From contig CAWGBF010000015.1 in assembly GCA_963820775.1 (NCBI GenBank), positions 1,302,001 through 1,366,000 of the forward strand: a stretch of 64,000 nucleotides of DNA, given 5' to 3'. The notes beneath the pieces were generated by a model. It had not been told where the DNA came from, searched no databases, and saw only the letters and a list, made by a program, of their open reading frames with translations. The translations under genes and the position numbers were made by a program. This document shows positions 36,184 to 45,960 of this stretch, piece by piece. Numbering within the stretch: position 1 is the stretch's first letter; each line of letters begins with the position of its first letter. This DNA comes from Roseiarcus sp963820775 (GTDB lineage: Bacteria > Pseudomonadota > Alphaproteobacteria > Rhizobiales > Beijerinckiaceae).

Positions 36184-36783
36184 TTGATCGTCGTCTTTGA
36201 TATCGGCAACGTTCTGTTGCGCTGGAACCCGCGTTATCTTTACCGCAAGGTTTTCGACAATGAGGAGCGCATGGAGCGCTTCCTGGCGACGGCGCTCGCG
36301 ATGGACTTTGTTTCCCATACCGATGTCGCCAAGGACTTCGCTGCTGCGGTCGCAGCGCGGGCCAAAAGCTTTCCTGAATTCGCCAAGGAACTCCGAATGT
36401 TCCACGAACGCTGGATTGAGACGCTCGGCGAACCGATCGAGGAGAACGTCGCGCTGTTGCATCGATTGCGGGCGTCCGCCAAGCCGGTCTACGCACTCAG
36501 CAATTTCGCTCACGAAACCTTCGCGCTTGCGGAGCGCAATCACAATTTCCTGAGCGAATTCGACGACCGCGTCATCTCGGGTCATGTCGGCTTCGTCAAG
36601 CCGGACCCCGGCATCTATGAAATCCTGTTTAAGCGCGCCGGGCGGCGGCCAAGCGAACTCCTATTCATCGACGACTCGCTGGCCAACGTGCGCGCTTCCG
36701 AGGCGCTCGGCATGCCGGCGATCCACTTTCGTCCCGGCGTCGATCTGGAGAGCGAGTTGGTCGCCCGCGGCACCCTGCCGTGA
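36184..36783 (+). CDS. HAD-superfamily hydrolase
   Basis: A 199-residue HAD phosphatase-like protein starting at TTG 36184 with AAGGA seven bases upstream. Motif I is VVFDIGNVLLRW, which keeps the nucleophile aspartate but has Asn where many phosphatases have a second Asp. Motif II is VYALSNFA, and the Lys and motif III/IV region is VKPDPGIYEILFKR then LLFIDDSLANVRAS. This form is typical of the YihX/haloacid-dehalogenase-like subgroup. The substrate is unknown. Confidence 0.85.
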   Translation: MIVVFDIGNVLLRWNPRYLYRKVFDNEERMERFLATALAMDFVSHTDVAKDFAAAVAARAKSFPEFAKELRMFHERWIETLGEPIEENVALLHRLRASAKPVYALSNFAHETFALAERNHNFLSEFDDRVISGHVGFVKPDPGIYEILFKRAGRRPSELLFIDDSLANVRASEALGMPAIHFRPGVDLESELVARGTLP

Positions 36784-36830
36784 AAATGGCGTAGGCCCTG
36801 CCTAGGGCTTTTCGGCGCCCGTCAGCCCTC

Positions 36831-38297
36831 TCAATCCCTCCGCTCCGGCGCCGCGTCGCGCACATGAACGACGGCCGTGCCGTCGGCGTAGAGGCGCCGC
36901 CAGCCTGGCTCGCGGTCGAGGATTGCGACGACCCGGCTCTCGGGAGCGAAGATCGTCCAGGCAATGTCATAGCGCTTCAGCGTATCCTCCACGGCGGCGC
37001 GATCGCCCCCGTTGAGTTTGCCGTAAAGGCCGAGCATTGCGCCGCCGTACATGTCGGCGCGGCCATCGATGAACGGCCGGACATGCGACCAGATGAGATA
37101 GCCGCCGAAACCATATTGGTTGAGCACGGGCTTGAGCTCGAGCTGCGGCGGGACCGCCTTGAGCGCGGAGATGGGCGCCGACCCCCCGTCCACTCGGTCA
37201 ATTGGCGCCATGAGCCGCGCGCCGCCGATCGCCAGCGCCCCGGCCACGGTCGCCGCCAGCGCCAAGCGCGCGACGTTGCGCCCCTCTTCGCCGATGCGCC
37301 GGGCGCCGGTCGCCGCCGCGATCGGCCCCGCCAGCAACATCGGCGCGAGGATCCCCAGCAACAGCTGATGGCGCGAGTGATGGAGCGCCATGGCGACGAG
37401 CGCAATGAGAAGCGCGGCGCGGATTGGCGGCATGGCGAATGGCCGGGTCAGCGTGAGGCCTAGCAGCGCCAGCAACGCCAGCTCCATCGGTCCGACATGG
37501 CTGAAATCCTGCGCCTGCCATTCACTGATGAGCGATAGGTTCTGCATACTCGTCAGGCGGAACGGAAACACGAGCGCTTCGAGGCCGTAGGGGTTGATAA
37601 GCGAGGCCGCAAGCGCACCGAGAGCGAACGTCGCCCATGCACGCGCGGCTAAGAGACGCGATCCGGCCGGCGCCTCCATCAACGCCTCGAGCGCGAATGG
37701 CCCAATCAGCGCGAGGCCAAAGATGAAGCCGCCGTGCATGTTCGCCCATGGCGTCATCAGCGCGGCGAGCGCAAGCGGCGGCGCCCGGCCGCGCTCACGG
37801 GCATTCAGAAGACCGGCGCCCCAACATGCGACCAGCGGCAGCGCCAGAATATGCGGGCGCGCGAGCAGGCTCACGGTCATAAGCCCGACGCCGAGCGCGA
37901 CGGTGGCGATGAGCGGCAAACCGCCAAGCTCGCGTGCGCTCGACCCCACGATCAGCGCCGCGGTCGCGGCGGCAGCGCCGGTCAACAGCACGACGCCGTT
38001 CCACCCACCGAAGCGGAAGGCGAGCGTCAGCAGAATTTCTGAGAGCCATTCGTGTGCCGTCCATGGCGCGCCTGGCATCGAATAGCTGAACGGGTCAGCC
38101 CGCGGAACGGCGCCATGGGATATGATCCATTGGCCGGTCGTAATATGCCACCATGTGTCGCCGTCGCCAAGCACCCGGGGCGAGTAGGCGGCGAGCGCGA
38201 ACAGAAAAATTGCGATCGCGGCGAGGCCCAGCCCGCCGAGTCGGGCCTCAGTCGCGTCATCGGTCAGGGGGCGGACAAACGGCAAGGCTAAGGACAT
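36831..38297 (-). CDS. Polytopic membrane protein of unknown function, GT-C-like
   Basis: About 488 residues from ATG 38297, with ten or more hydrophobic helices. After the first helix a loop reads LGDGDTWWHITTGQWIISHG, reminiscent of the first periplasmic loop of GT-C glycosyltransferases and related oligosaccharide proteins. A soluble C-terminal tail (FIDGRADMYGGAMLGLYGKLN, WTIFAPESRVVAILDRE) follows. Glycosyl transfer or lipid-linked-sugar handling is a guess from the topology. It stands alone between the HAD gene and the dehydrogenase. Confidence 0.7.
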   Translation of the reverse strand: MSLALPFVRPLTDDATEARLGGLGLAAIAIFLFALAAYSPRVLGDGDTWWHITTGQWIISHGAVPRADPFSYSMPGAPWTAHEWLSEILLTLAFRFGGWNGVVLLTGAAAATAALIVGSSARELGGLPLIATVALGVGLMTVSLLARPHILALPLVACWGAGLLNARERGRAPPLALAALMTPWANMHGGFIFGLALIGPFALEALMEAPAGSRLLAARAWATFALGALAASLINPYGLEALVFPFRLTSMQNLSLISEWQAQDFSHVGPMELALLALLGLTLTRPFAMPPIRAALLIALVAMALHHSRHQLLLGILAPMLLAGPIAAATGARRIGEEGRNVARLALAATVAGALAIGGARLMAPIDRVDGGSAPISALKAVPPQLELKPVLNQYGFGGYLIWSHVRPFIDGRADMYGGAMLGLYGKLNGGDRAAVEDTLKRYDIAWTIFAPESRVVAILDREPGWRRLYADGTAVVHVRDAAPERRD

Positions 38298-38470
38298 AGC
38301 CCCAAGTCTGCCAAAACCGCGATAACGCGGCGTTAAATCGAGGGCTTGAGTTGCATAACGCGCTTCACGGAATTGCAACGCAATTGCTTCGATCGCTCAG
38401 GGAGTCCGGGCGGCAAGCCCGCGTGGCGCGCCTCTTGCGCGGTCCTGCCGTCTCGGCGCCCTTGTCGCAA

Positions 38471-39475
38471 TCACGCATACAACGCCGGCTTCTCCCGCAA
38501 GGTGATCGCCTCGCGCGCGCCGCTCGCGAGCGCCTTCACGCCGGCGAGCGTGGCGGCGGTCGCGACATAGCCATCCCACGCGCTCGGACCGGCAGCGCCG
38601 CCCTTCGCGGCCGCGCTGATCCAGGCGCGGAATTCGGCGTCGAAGGCTGGGTCGAACCGTTCCGGCCAGTCGGCGAACACGCGACCTGAAAAGGCCCCAT
38701 TCACCTTGAGAATGACCTCGTTTTGCTCGGCCAGGCTCACCGTCCCGGTTTCGCCGATCACCTCGCCGCGAATGTCGTAGCCATAGGCGATATGAACGGA
38801 GGTCTCGATCGTCACCAGCGCGCCTGAACGCATGTCCATGAGCGTGAACAGCGGGTCGGCGACCCCGCCAGCGCGGCGGTTTCCGCGCGGCGCCTTGACG
38901 GAGATGGCGATTGGCTCGTCATCGAGCAGAAAGCGCGCGATATCGATGTCGTGCACCGCCGTATCGGTGATCGCCATGGTCGCCTTGAAATGGCCGGGAG
39001 AGAAAGCGTTGCGATGGACGCTGTGAAACATCAGCGGCGAACCGATCGCGCCTTTCTGGATCGTCTCCCTCATCGCGCGATATTGCGCGTCGAAACGGCG
39101 CATGAATCCGACTTGCAGGAGCCGTCGGCCGAAAGCGGCTTCCGCATCGAGGATCGCCGAACAATCGGCTTCCGTTGTCGCCATTGGCTTCTCGCAGAAG
39201 ACGGGCTTGCCCGCCCGGATTGCCGCGATCACATAAGCTGCGTGCGTGTCTCCCCACGATGCGACGATGACGGCATCAACCTCCTTCGCAGCAACTAGTT
39301 CCTCGCCGATGGCGTAAGCCTTCGCGCCGGGAACCTTCGCCGCAACCTCCTTCGCCCGGACCGCGTCAGCGTCGCTGACCGCGGCCACGCCGGCTCCGGC
39401 GAGCGTCTCGGTCAGCCGGCGAATATGCTCCCGCCCGATCTTCCCAACTCCGACGACGCCGACGTTCAGTGTCAT
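38471..39475 (-). CDS. Gfo/Idh/MocA-family oxidoreductase, inositol-2-dehydrogenase-like
   Basis: A 334-residue NAD(P)-dependent sugar/inositol dehydrogenase. ATG 39475 has GGAGGAAG upstream; the longer frame to 39721 overlaps ggt and is rejected. The Rossmann motif is VGVVGVGKIGREHIRRL at residue 4, the catalytic lysine lies in KPVFCEKPMATT near 95, and HDIDIARFLL supplies the active-site histidine region. Similar to IolG, but without other inositol genes nearby the substrate is uncertain. It starts 31 bases after ggt and is probably in the same transcript. Confidence 0.85.
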   Translation of the reverse strand: MTLNVGVVGVGKIGREHIRRLTETLAGAGVAAVSDADAVRAKEVAAKVPGAKAYAIGEELVAAKEVDAVIVASWGDTHAAYVIAAIRAGKPVFCEKPMATTEADCSAILDAEAAFGRRLLQVGFMRRFDAQYRAMRETIQKGAIGSPLMFHSVHRNAFSPGHFKATMAITDTAVHDIDIARFLLDDEPIAISVKAPRGNRRAGGVADPLFTLMDMRSGALVTIETSVHIAYGYDIRGEVIGETGTVSLAEQNEVILKVNGAFSGRVFADWPERFDPAFDAEFRAWISAAAKGGAAGPSAWDGYVATAATLAGVKALASGAREAITLREKPALYA

Positions 39476-39506
39476 TGATCGTCTTCCTCCCCCGGGGGCT
39501 CGCCGC

Positions 39507-41261
39507 TCAATATCCGACCGCCAACGTTCCCCTTTGGCGTAAATCCGAGGCGCCCTCAAGCTCGCCGTCTGGAGTCCGAACGATCGTGTTGGCCGAACCC
39601 ATGGCGTTGCGGAGGACGACCTCATGTCCCATGGCCTCGAGCAGGCGGATGGTGTCGAGCGACATGCCGCGCTCGATGCGCAATTCGTCAGGCCAGAGCT
39701 GGTCGTGCGCGCGCGGCGCATTCTCGGCTTCGGCCACGTTGAGGCCGTGGTCGATCACGTTGAGGATGATCTGCAACACCGTCGAGATGATGGTCGAGCC
39801 GCCAGGACTTCCGGTCGCCATCAGGAGCTTGCCGTCCTTGAGCACAAGGGTCGGACTCATCGACGAGAGCGGCCGCTTCGTCGATCCCGGCGCATTGGCG
39901 TCGCCGCCCAGGAGGCCGTAGACATTGGCAGCGCCCGGCTTGGCGGCGAAGTCGTCGAGCTCATTGTTGAGCAGCACCCCGGTCCCTTCCGCAACCAGGC
40001 CGGACCCATAGGGAAGATTGAGGGTGTAAGTGTTGGCGACCGCATCGCCGGCGCTATCGACGATCGAGAAATGCGTCGTCTGATCGCTCTCATAGCGCTG
40101 GGGCTCGCCTGGGCGAATGTCCGAAGCAGGGCGGGCGTGGTCGGGCGCGATAAGCGCGCGCAAATGCTCGGCGTAGGTTTTGGAGATGAGGCCGGCGAGC
40201 GGGATCTTGATGAAATCGGGATCGCCGAGATAAGCCGCGCGGTCGGCGTAAGCGAGCTTTTCCGCTTCCGCCAGCTCATGCAGCGAGGCGGCGGAATTGA
40301 GCCCCTGCGCGCCAATCGGGAAACCTTCGAGAATATTGAGGATTTCAATGATGTGCGCCCCTCCGGACGAGGGCGGCGGCATCGAGACGACGGTATAGCC
40401 GCGATAAGTCCCGCGCACCGGCTGCCGCTCCAAGGCCCGGTAGTTGGCGAGATCTTCAATCGTCATGCGGCCGCCGGCCGCCTTGACCGCCTCGACAATC
40501 CTTTGCGCTACCGGCCCGGTATAAAAGCCGGCTGCGCCGTTGGCGGCGATCGTCTCGAGCGTCGCGGCGAGATCGTCGAGCGCGATGTGATCCCCGGTCT
40601 GCGGAAGGCTTCCGTCGGGGCGCAGATAGATTTTCGCTGATGAGGGACGCCTCGCGAGCGCCTTTGCGGCGAACGGCAGAGAATCCACGACATCGTCGTC
40701 GACGGTGAGGCCTTGCCGTGCGAGCGCGATCGCCGGCGCGATCAGGTCAGCGAAAGAGAATTTGCCCGAGCCGTATTTGCGCCAGGCAAGCTCGAGGCCG
40801 GCGACCGTTCCAGGCACGCCGATCGCCAAGCCGGAATAGCGCGACTTGAACGGATCGGCCTCGCCGTTGGCGTCGAGGAACACGTCTTTGGTCGTCGCCG
40901 CGGGCGCGGCTTCGCGGTAGTCGATGGCGATCGTTTGCTTGAGATCGGCGCGATAAATCAGCATGAAGCCGCCGCCGCCAATGTTGCCTGCGCGCGGCAA
41001 GGTGACGGCGAGCGCGAAACCGACCGCGACCGCTGCGTCAACGGCGTTGCCGCCGCGTTTCAAAATGTCCAACCCAACGCGCGAGGCCACCGCCTCCTGG
41101 GTCACGACCATGCCATGCTCGGCGACAACCGGACGGGCGGTGGCCAATGGGGAGATGAGCGGGTCGGCCACGACTGCGGCCGGAGTGAAGCAAAGAAAAG
41201 CGAACGCGGCGAATTGAAATGGCCTCAAAGCGTGGTCCTCGAGACATGACTGACGGAACAA
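39507..41261 (-). CDS. ggt: Gamma-glutamyltransferase precursor
   Basis: A periplasmic Ntn-hydrolase of about 580 residues. A signal peptide (QFAAFAFLCFTPAAVVADP) is followed by the large subunit (GGNAVDAAVAVGFALAV, PRAGNIGGGGFMLIY) and the autoprocessing site SDQTTHFSIVD near residue 385, whose second threonine becomes the catalytic N-terminus of the small subunit (LSSMSPTLVL, ATGSPGGSTI). It cleaves gamma-glutamyl bonds such as glutathione. The start is a TTG at 41261 or, with a better-placed GAGG, TTG 41228; both keep the signal peptide. Confidence 0.93.
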   Translation of the reverse strand: MFRQSCLEDHALRPFQFAAFAFLCFTPAAVVADPLISPLATARPVVAEHGMVVTQEAVASRVGLDILKRGGNAVDAAVAVGFALAVTLPRAGNIGGGGFMLIYRADLKQTIAIDYREAAPAATTKDVFLDANGEADPFKSRYSGLAIGVPGTVAGLELAWRKYGSGKFSFADLIAPAIALARQGLTVDDDVVDSLPFAAKALARRPSSAKIYLRPDGSLPQTGDHIALDDLAATLETIAANGAAGFYTGPVAQRIVEAVKAAGGRMTIEDLANYRALERQPVRGTYRGYTVVSMPPPSSGGAHIIEILNILEGFPIGAQGLNSAASLHELAEAEKLAYADRAAYLGDPDFIKIPLAGLISKTYAEHLRALIAPDHARPASDIRPGEPQRYESDQTTHFSIVDSAGDAVANTYTLNLPYGSGLVAEGTGVLLNNELDDFAAKPGAANVYGLLGGDANAPGSTKRPLSSMSPTLVLKDGKLLMATGSPGGSTIISTVLQIILNVIDHGLNVAEAENAPRAHDQLWPDELRIERGMSLDTIRLLEAMGHEVVLRNAMGSANTIVRTPDGELEGASDLRQRGTLAVGY

Positions 41262-41325
41262 TAGGAAATCGAGCCGCCCGGCGTCGATTCTCTAATTGTC
41301 GGCGTACCGGAGCGGAGCAGAGCAG

Positions 41326-41860
41326 CTAGCCGATCACCATCGTTGCGCCGCGTTTAAGAAGCGGGGCGACCCTCCGCATGTCGGCGGCTGAAATCGCGAC
41401 GCAGCCAGCGGTGGGCGTCAGGCCAGCGCGCGCGAGATGGAAGAAAATCGCGCTGCCGCGTCCCTTGGCCCGGCGGGAGAAATTCTGGTCAAGCACGAAT
41501 GTCAGGTCATAGAGATGATCCTCGCGCCACATCCGGTCTGTGCAGTCGCGCGCCGGCAGGCGCACCGGCCGATTGTAGCGTGGACTTGACGGGTCCTCGC
41601 ACCACCCCTGATCGCGGCGCAGCGGCCTGAGCGGCGCCCCGGCCGCCCTCAACCGCACGCGGTCGGGCCGGTAGTAGCCCCACAAGAGCCCGAAATGCTC
41701 CGGCCGGCGTGCCTTTGTCGCCCTCACGCTTGATGCGGACGATTCCCGCTGGGCCAAGCGCGCAAGGGATGCGGAACGGGCCGGCGGTCAGCCAGCCGCG
41801 CGCCCGGTTTCCGGCAAGCGAGCGGACGCGCAAATGGGAGAGACGACGGGACGAGTTCAT
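41326..41860 (-). pseudogene. L,D-transpeptidase (YkuD domain), one frameshift
   Basis: Two frames make one protein of about 178 residues. The first, from about ATG 41860, reads LRVRSLAGNRARGWLTAG and IKREGDKGTPAGAFR; the second continues LLWGYYRPDRVRLRAAGAPL and ends at the catalytic site FFHLARAGLTPTAGCVAISA, where the cysteine is the nucleophile. An extra G in CATTTCGGGCTC near 41692 explains the break. The family crosslinks peptidoglycan or attaches proteins to it. Length and motif order otherwise match the short alphaproteobacterial form. Confidence 0.75.
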
Positions 41861-42084
41861 TGCCAATTCAAAAGGCAGAAGAGCGATGGGCGCCCGAGAC
41901 GTCAAGTTGCGCGCGCTCGATCAGCTCACGGCAATGACCAAGCCGCGCTCTTCTTCACCGCCGATTGCGCGATATTCACGTTGGTAGTGTTCGCCTCTCG
42001 CCAATTTGATCTTCGCCTGCTCCGGCCGTCCTCAATCTTGCTTTCTCCCGTGTTAACCTCGCTCGCAATGGAGGCCGCAGGACG

Positions 42085-42541
42085 ATGATCAATCTTCTCG
42101 TGAATGGGCGGAAAATCGCCGTCGACGTCGAGCCGGAAATGCCGTTGCTGTGGGCGCTGCGCGATGAACTCGGAATGGTCGGGACCAAATTCGGCTGCGG
42201 CGCGGGATTGTGCGGCGCCTGCACGGTGATCATCGACGGCGAGGCGACGCGATCCTGCATCACGCCGGTCAGCGAAGCCGCCGACAAGAGGATCCTGACC
42301 ATCGAAGGCCTGGGCGAGAAGGAGCTGCACGCGGTCCAGAAGGCGTGGATCGAGGCCGACGCGCCGCAATGCGGCTATTGCCAATCGGGGCAGATCATGG
42401 CCGCGGTCGCTCTCCTTAAGCACAACTCGCGCCCGAGCGATGCGGACATTGACGCGGAGATGTCCAATATCTGCCGCTGCGGCGACCTATCCGCGCATGC
42501 GCGCCGCGGTGCATCGCGCCGCCGAACTCGCCAAGATCTGA
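42085..42541 (+). CDS. [2Fe-2S] small subunit of an isoquinoline-1-oxidoreductase/xanthine-dehydrogenase-type enzyme, frameshift at the C-terminus
   Basis: About 150 residues. CGCGAGLCGACTVIIDGEATRSC binds the N-terminal plant-type [2Fe-2S] cluster, and CGYCQSGQIMAAVALL with NICRCG binds the second. The expected ending after CRCG is TYPRMRAAVHRAAELAKI and a stop at 42541; one extra base in GGCGACCTATCC near 42490 shifts the frame, so the reading runs on in frame with the next gene. It transfers electrons from the molybdenum centre of the large subunit. Confidence 0.85.
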
Positions 42542-42552
42542 GGCTCACCCGA

Positions 42553-44725
42553 ATGACGATCGCTCTTTCCCGACGCGCCTTCATCCAAGCCAGCCTGTCC
42601 GCCGCCGGTGGCCTCGCCATTGCAGCGTTCGCCCCCGAGTTCGCGGGCGCGGCCACAATCGCTGGCGAACCGTGGAGCCCCGAGACCGGCAAGGCGCCTG
42701 ACGAGATCAACGCCTTCGTCGTCATCGACCCCGACAATTCCATCACCTTGCGGGTCGCCAAGTCCGACATGGGCCAAGGGGTATTGACCTCGATGGCGAT
42801 GATCGTCGCCGAGGAGCTGGAATGCGACTTCGCCAAGGTGAAGGTCGAATACGCTTCCGCCCACCGCAATCTCGCCGACAACAACGTCTATCAATCGATG
42901 GGCACCGGGGGCTCGCGGTCGGTGCGCAGCTCGCGCGTCTACCTGCAACAGGCCGGCGCTTCCGCCCGCGCGCGGCTCATTGCCGCGGCGGCGGCGAGAT
43001 GGGGCGTGGAGCCCGCCGCGTGTGTCGCGAGCAATAGCCTCGTACGGCACGACGCCTCTGGGCGCTCGGCGAGCTTTGGCGAACTCGCCGCGGACGCCGC
43101 CACGGTTTCGCTCGCCGCGGAGCCTGCGATCAAGACGCCCAACCAGTTCAAGCTGATCGGCCAAGAGGTCAAGCGCATCGATACGACGCTCAAGTCGACC
43201 GGCGCAGCGCGCTTCGGGATCGATGCGCGTCTGCCGGGCATGGCCTATGCCGCGGTCGCCAATTGCCCGGTGTTCGGCGGCAAGCTCAAATCCTATCGAC
43301 TTCTCCGCCATCTCCGGGCGGCGCGGCATCATCGCCGCCATGCCGGTGACCAATGGCGTGGCGGTCGTCGCCGACAATTTCTGGCGCGCCAAGGAGGCGC
43401 TGAAGGCTATGCCGGTCGAATGGGATTTCGGCCCCGCCGCGTCCACGGACAGCGCGCAGTTCGCGGCCGAGTACCGCGCCGCGCTCGATGGGCCGCTCGC
43501 CGACGGCGGCGGCCACGGCGATAGCAACGCAGCCTTCGCTCAGCCCGCCAAACTGGTCGAAGCGCTGTATGAGGTTCCTTATCTGGCGCACGCGCCGATG
43601 GAGCCGCTCAACGCGACCGCGCATTGGCGGGAAGACCGCATCGACGTTTGGATGGGCACGCAAGCTCCGGAATCGGCGCTCGCCTTCGCGGCGAAGGCGG
43701 GCGGGGTCGAGCGCAAGGCGGTCTTCGTCCACAATTGCTTCCTCGGCGGCGGCTTCGGCCGTCGCGCGGTCAACGACGAACTGACCCAGGCGGTCGAGGT
43801 GTCGAGGGCGCTTCGACGCCCGATCAAGCTGATCTGGACGCGCGAAGAGGACATTCGCGCCGATCGCTACCGCCCGCAGGCGGCGCTGCGCATGCGCGCC
43901 GCCCTGCGCGACGATGGGTCGCCCGCTGGCTTCGACTTCACCACCGCAGTCGGCTCGATCAGCCGCTCGCTCGGGTGGGAGGGCGTCAAGAACGGGGTCG
44001 AGCGCCAAGCGATCGAGGGGCTTTCCAACTGTCCCTATCGCAGCGACGCTCTCAAGGTCGGGGTCAATCTCAAGAACACCCATGTGCCGGTCATGTTCTG
44101 GCGCTCGGTCGGCTCGTCGCAGAACGCCTTCGCGGTCGAGAGCTTCATCGACGAATGCGCCCATGCGGCCAAGCGCGATCCGGTCGAATACCGGCGCGCG
44201 CTGCTCGAGGGCAAGCCGGATTTCCTCGCTGTGCTCGACACGCTCGCCTTGAAGGGCGACTGGGGCAAGCCGCTGCCCAAAGGCCTCGGCCGGGGCGTCG
44301 CGATCCACGAGGCGTTCGGCACCATCGTCGGCGAGATCGCCGAGGTCGCGGTCAGCAAGAGCGGCGAGGTCAAGGTCCAGCGCGTCGTCGCCTGCGTCGA
44401 TTGCGGCCATCTGGTCAATCCGCTGACCGCCGCGATGCAGATCGAGAGCGCGGTGCTCTACGGCCTGACCGCGGCTTTGTTCGGCGAGATCACCATCAAG
44501 CAGGGCCGGGTCGAACAGGGCAATTTCGACTCGTATCCGATCGCCCGCATGGCCGACGCTCCGGTCATCGAGACCCACTTCGTATTGTCCGGCGGCGACA
44601 AATGGGGCGGCCTCGGGGAACCGGGAACGCCGCCGATTGCGCCTGCGATCGCCAATGCCGTCTTCGCCGCCACGGGAAAGCGCGTCCGCTCGCTGCCGCT
44701 CAGGAACGCGTCGCTGGGGGTGTGA
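42553..44725 (+). CDS. Molybdopterin-binding large subunit, IorB-like, one frameshift
   Basis: About 724 residues when corrected. A Tat signal (LSRRAFIQASLSAAGGLAIA) starts at ATG 42553, so the enzyme is exported. The first part (SDMGQGVLTSMAMIVAEEL, YQSMGTGGSRSVRSSR) and the part after about 43300 (FVHNCFLGGGFGRRAVNDEL, CVDCGHLVNPLTAAMQIES, GGLGEPGTPPIAPAIANAV with the catalytic glutamate) are in different frames. One extra base at TCCTATCGACTTC, about 43298, reconciles them. The family hydroxylates N-heterocycles or aldehydes. With the small subunit it forms the minimal two-subunit form that lacks a FAD subunit. Confidence 0.85.
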
Positions 44726-44746
44726 GCGCAGGCCGGCGGCGCGCGG

Positions 44747-44826
44747 AAATAAACGCAACTAAGCGTCAGTAAACGCAAATAAAAGCAAATAAATTTGCTT
44801 TCTTTTACTTACGTTTATTTTTTCTG
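44747..44826 (+). terminator. AT-rich hairpin with TAAACG repeats after the molybdenum enzyme genes
   Basis: TAAACGCAAATAAAAGCAAAT (44770-44790) pairs with ATTTGCTTTC...TTACGTTTA (44793-44817), apart from a few mismatched bases, and is followed by TTTTTTT. This is an intrinsic-terminator arrangement for the upstream operon. The unit ATAAACGCAA also occurs as an extra direct copy at 44748-44757, an unusually AT-rich cluster here. The rest of the 519-base gap to tRNA-Ser shows no supported gene. Confidence 0.5.
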
Positions 44827-45244
44827 ATTGAGACTTTTCAATGGGTTACGCGCGATTCAAATAAAATTTCTCTCCCCTCCATTCATTTTCCTTCGCTCTG
44901 GTCGCCCGCAAGCGCCCGGCCTCGATCCCGTGACCTGATTGTTGTAGCACGACTTCCGCCATTCGAAAAGAAAATGTTCGGGAATTTGTTTTTCAGGCGC
45001 GCGCGACCGCGCAGGCGATCCGCCTGGTCGGGTCACTCGAGAGTTTCTTCTCCGGGCTCTGTCCGAAGTCACAGACGGCTTCTCTGCGCGGGATGGCTGG
45101 GGCATGGCAAAGAGGAAGGAACCGTCAGGTCCAAACGGCTCGGCCGGCCGCCGATCCGTCTCAAATAAAAAAGCAAGCCCATGAAGTAATGGAGCAACCG
45201 TCGCGCCGCACGGACGGCAACACGAGATCACTCAAAATCGGTGC

Positions 45245-45338
45245 TGGCGGAGACGGAGGGATTCGAACCCTCGATAGAGCTTTACAACCCTATAACGGTT
45301 TAGCAAACCGCCGCCTTCAGCCTCTCGGCCACGTCTCC
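45245..45338 (-). tRNA. tRNA-Ser (anticodon GCU)
   Basis: Read on the minus strand, the 5' end GGAGACG at 45338 pairs with CGTCTCC near 45248-45254, followed by G and an encoded CCA. The anticodon loop TTTGCTAAA in the CGGT/ACCG stem gives GCU (reads AGC/AGU). A long variable arm (about 94 bases total) and TTCGAATCC complete the class II shape. Confidence 0.93.
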
Positions 45339-45610
45339 TAAGCGCAATGCGCGTCGCGACATATGCCCGACGCATTCCGCCATTGCAAGCTTTTGGCGGC
45401 CAAGCTTAGCGGGTCTTGACCGAGAGACTCGCCGCCACGGGCGGCGTCGCAACAGCGAGCGACGCGCCGAAGGGGGTTGGTCGAGACCAAGGTGATCTCG
45501 CGGCCGTCGGCGGCCGACACTGCACAAGCCCTTCTTTGCGCGCTCGTGTGGCGAACCATCTATCGGCTAACTCAAGTCCGCGCGCCGATTTCAAACGCAA
45601 AGCACGAACA

Positions 45611-45657
45611 GGCTGATCAGGCGAGGCCGAACCGCCGGCAACCGCGCCTGATCAGCC
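45611..45657. terminator. GATC-centred inverted repeat downstream of the histone-like gene
   Basis: GGCTGATCAGGCG (45611-45623) and CGCCTGATCAGCC (45645-45657) form a perfect 13-bp stem with a 21-base loop. Each arm is itself nearly palindromic (CTGATCAG). A related GCCGATCAGGCG sits at 45677-45688 over the histone stop. It may terminate or stabilise that transcript; there is no T run. Confidence 0.45.
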
Positions 45658-45681
45658 GATACGTCGGAACGCGCAAGCCGA

Positions 45682-45960
45682 TCAGGCGGCCGGCGGCGTG
45701 TCTGACGATCCTGGGGTTGGCGCCGGAGACGCTTTCTTGCGCTTCGCTGGCGCGCGTTTGGCGGCCGACTTCTTGGCGGCGCCCTTCTTGCCCGCAGACT
45801 TCTTCGCTGTCGTCCTCCTGGCGGAGCTTTTCTTCGCGGAGGCTTTCTTCACCGCGCCTTTGCGCGTGGCCTTCTTGGCGACGACCTTGCGGGCGGACTT
45901 CTTTGTGGGCTTCTTGGCGGCGGACTTCTTCGCCGTTTTCTTGGTAGCAGCTTTCGGCAT
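45682..45960 (-). CDS. Histone H1-like Lys/Ala-rich DNA-binding protein
   Basis: A 92-residue, extremely basic protein made of degenerate AKK/KKSA repeats (MPKAATKKTAKKSAAKKPTK at the start) and a short Pro/Ser tail. The composition is that of bacterial H1/HC1-like nucleoid proteins and of the eukaryotic H1 C-terminus. It probably compacts DNA by charge. GAGGG lies before the ATG. It is transcribed toward tRNA-Ser. Confidence 0.82.
   Translation of the reverse strand: MPKAATKKTAKKSAAKKPTKKSARKVVAKKATRKGAVKKASAKKSSARRTTAKKSAGKKGAAKKSAAKRAPAKRKKASPAPTPGSSDTPPAA

Noticed and set aside
38476..39721. Longer N-terminus for the Gfo/Idh/MocA dehydrogenase
   Set aside because: The Rossmann motif sits right after ATG 39475, which has a strong ribosome-binding site, and the extension overlaps ggt antisense to nothing but in another frame.
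44747..44826. Possible replication origin (AT-rich with direct repeats)
   Set aside because: No DnaA-box cluster and no origin-linked genes; the hairpin and T run fit a terminator better.
44857..45231. 124-codon minus-strand frame in the 44.7-45.2 kb gap
   Set aside because: Composition is mixed, no domain or ribosome-binding site is visible, and it is not like any neighbour.
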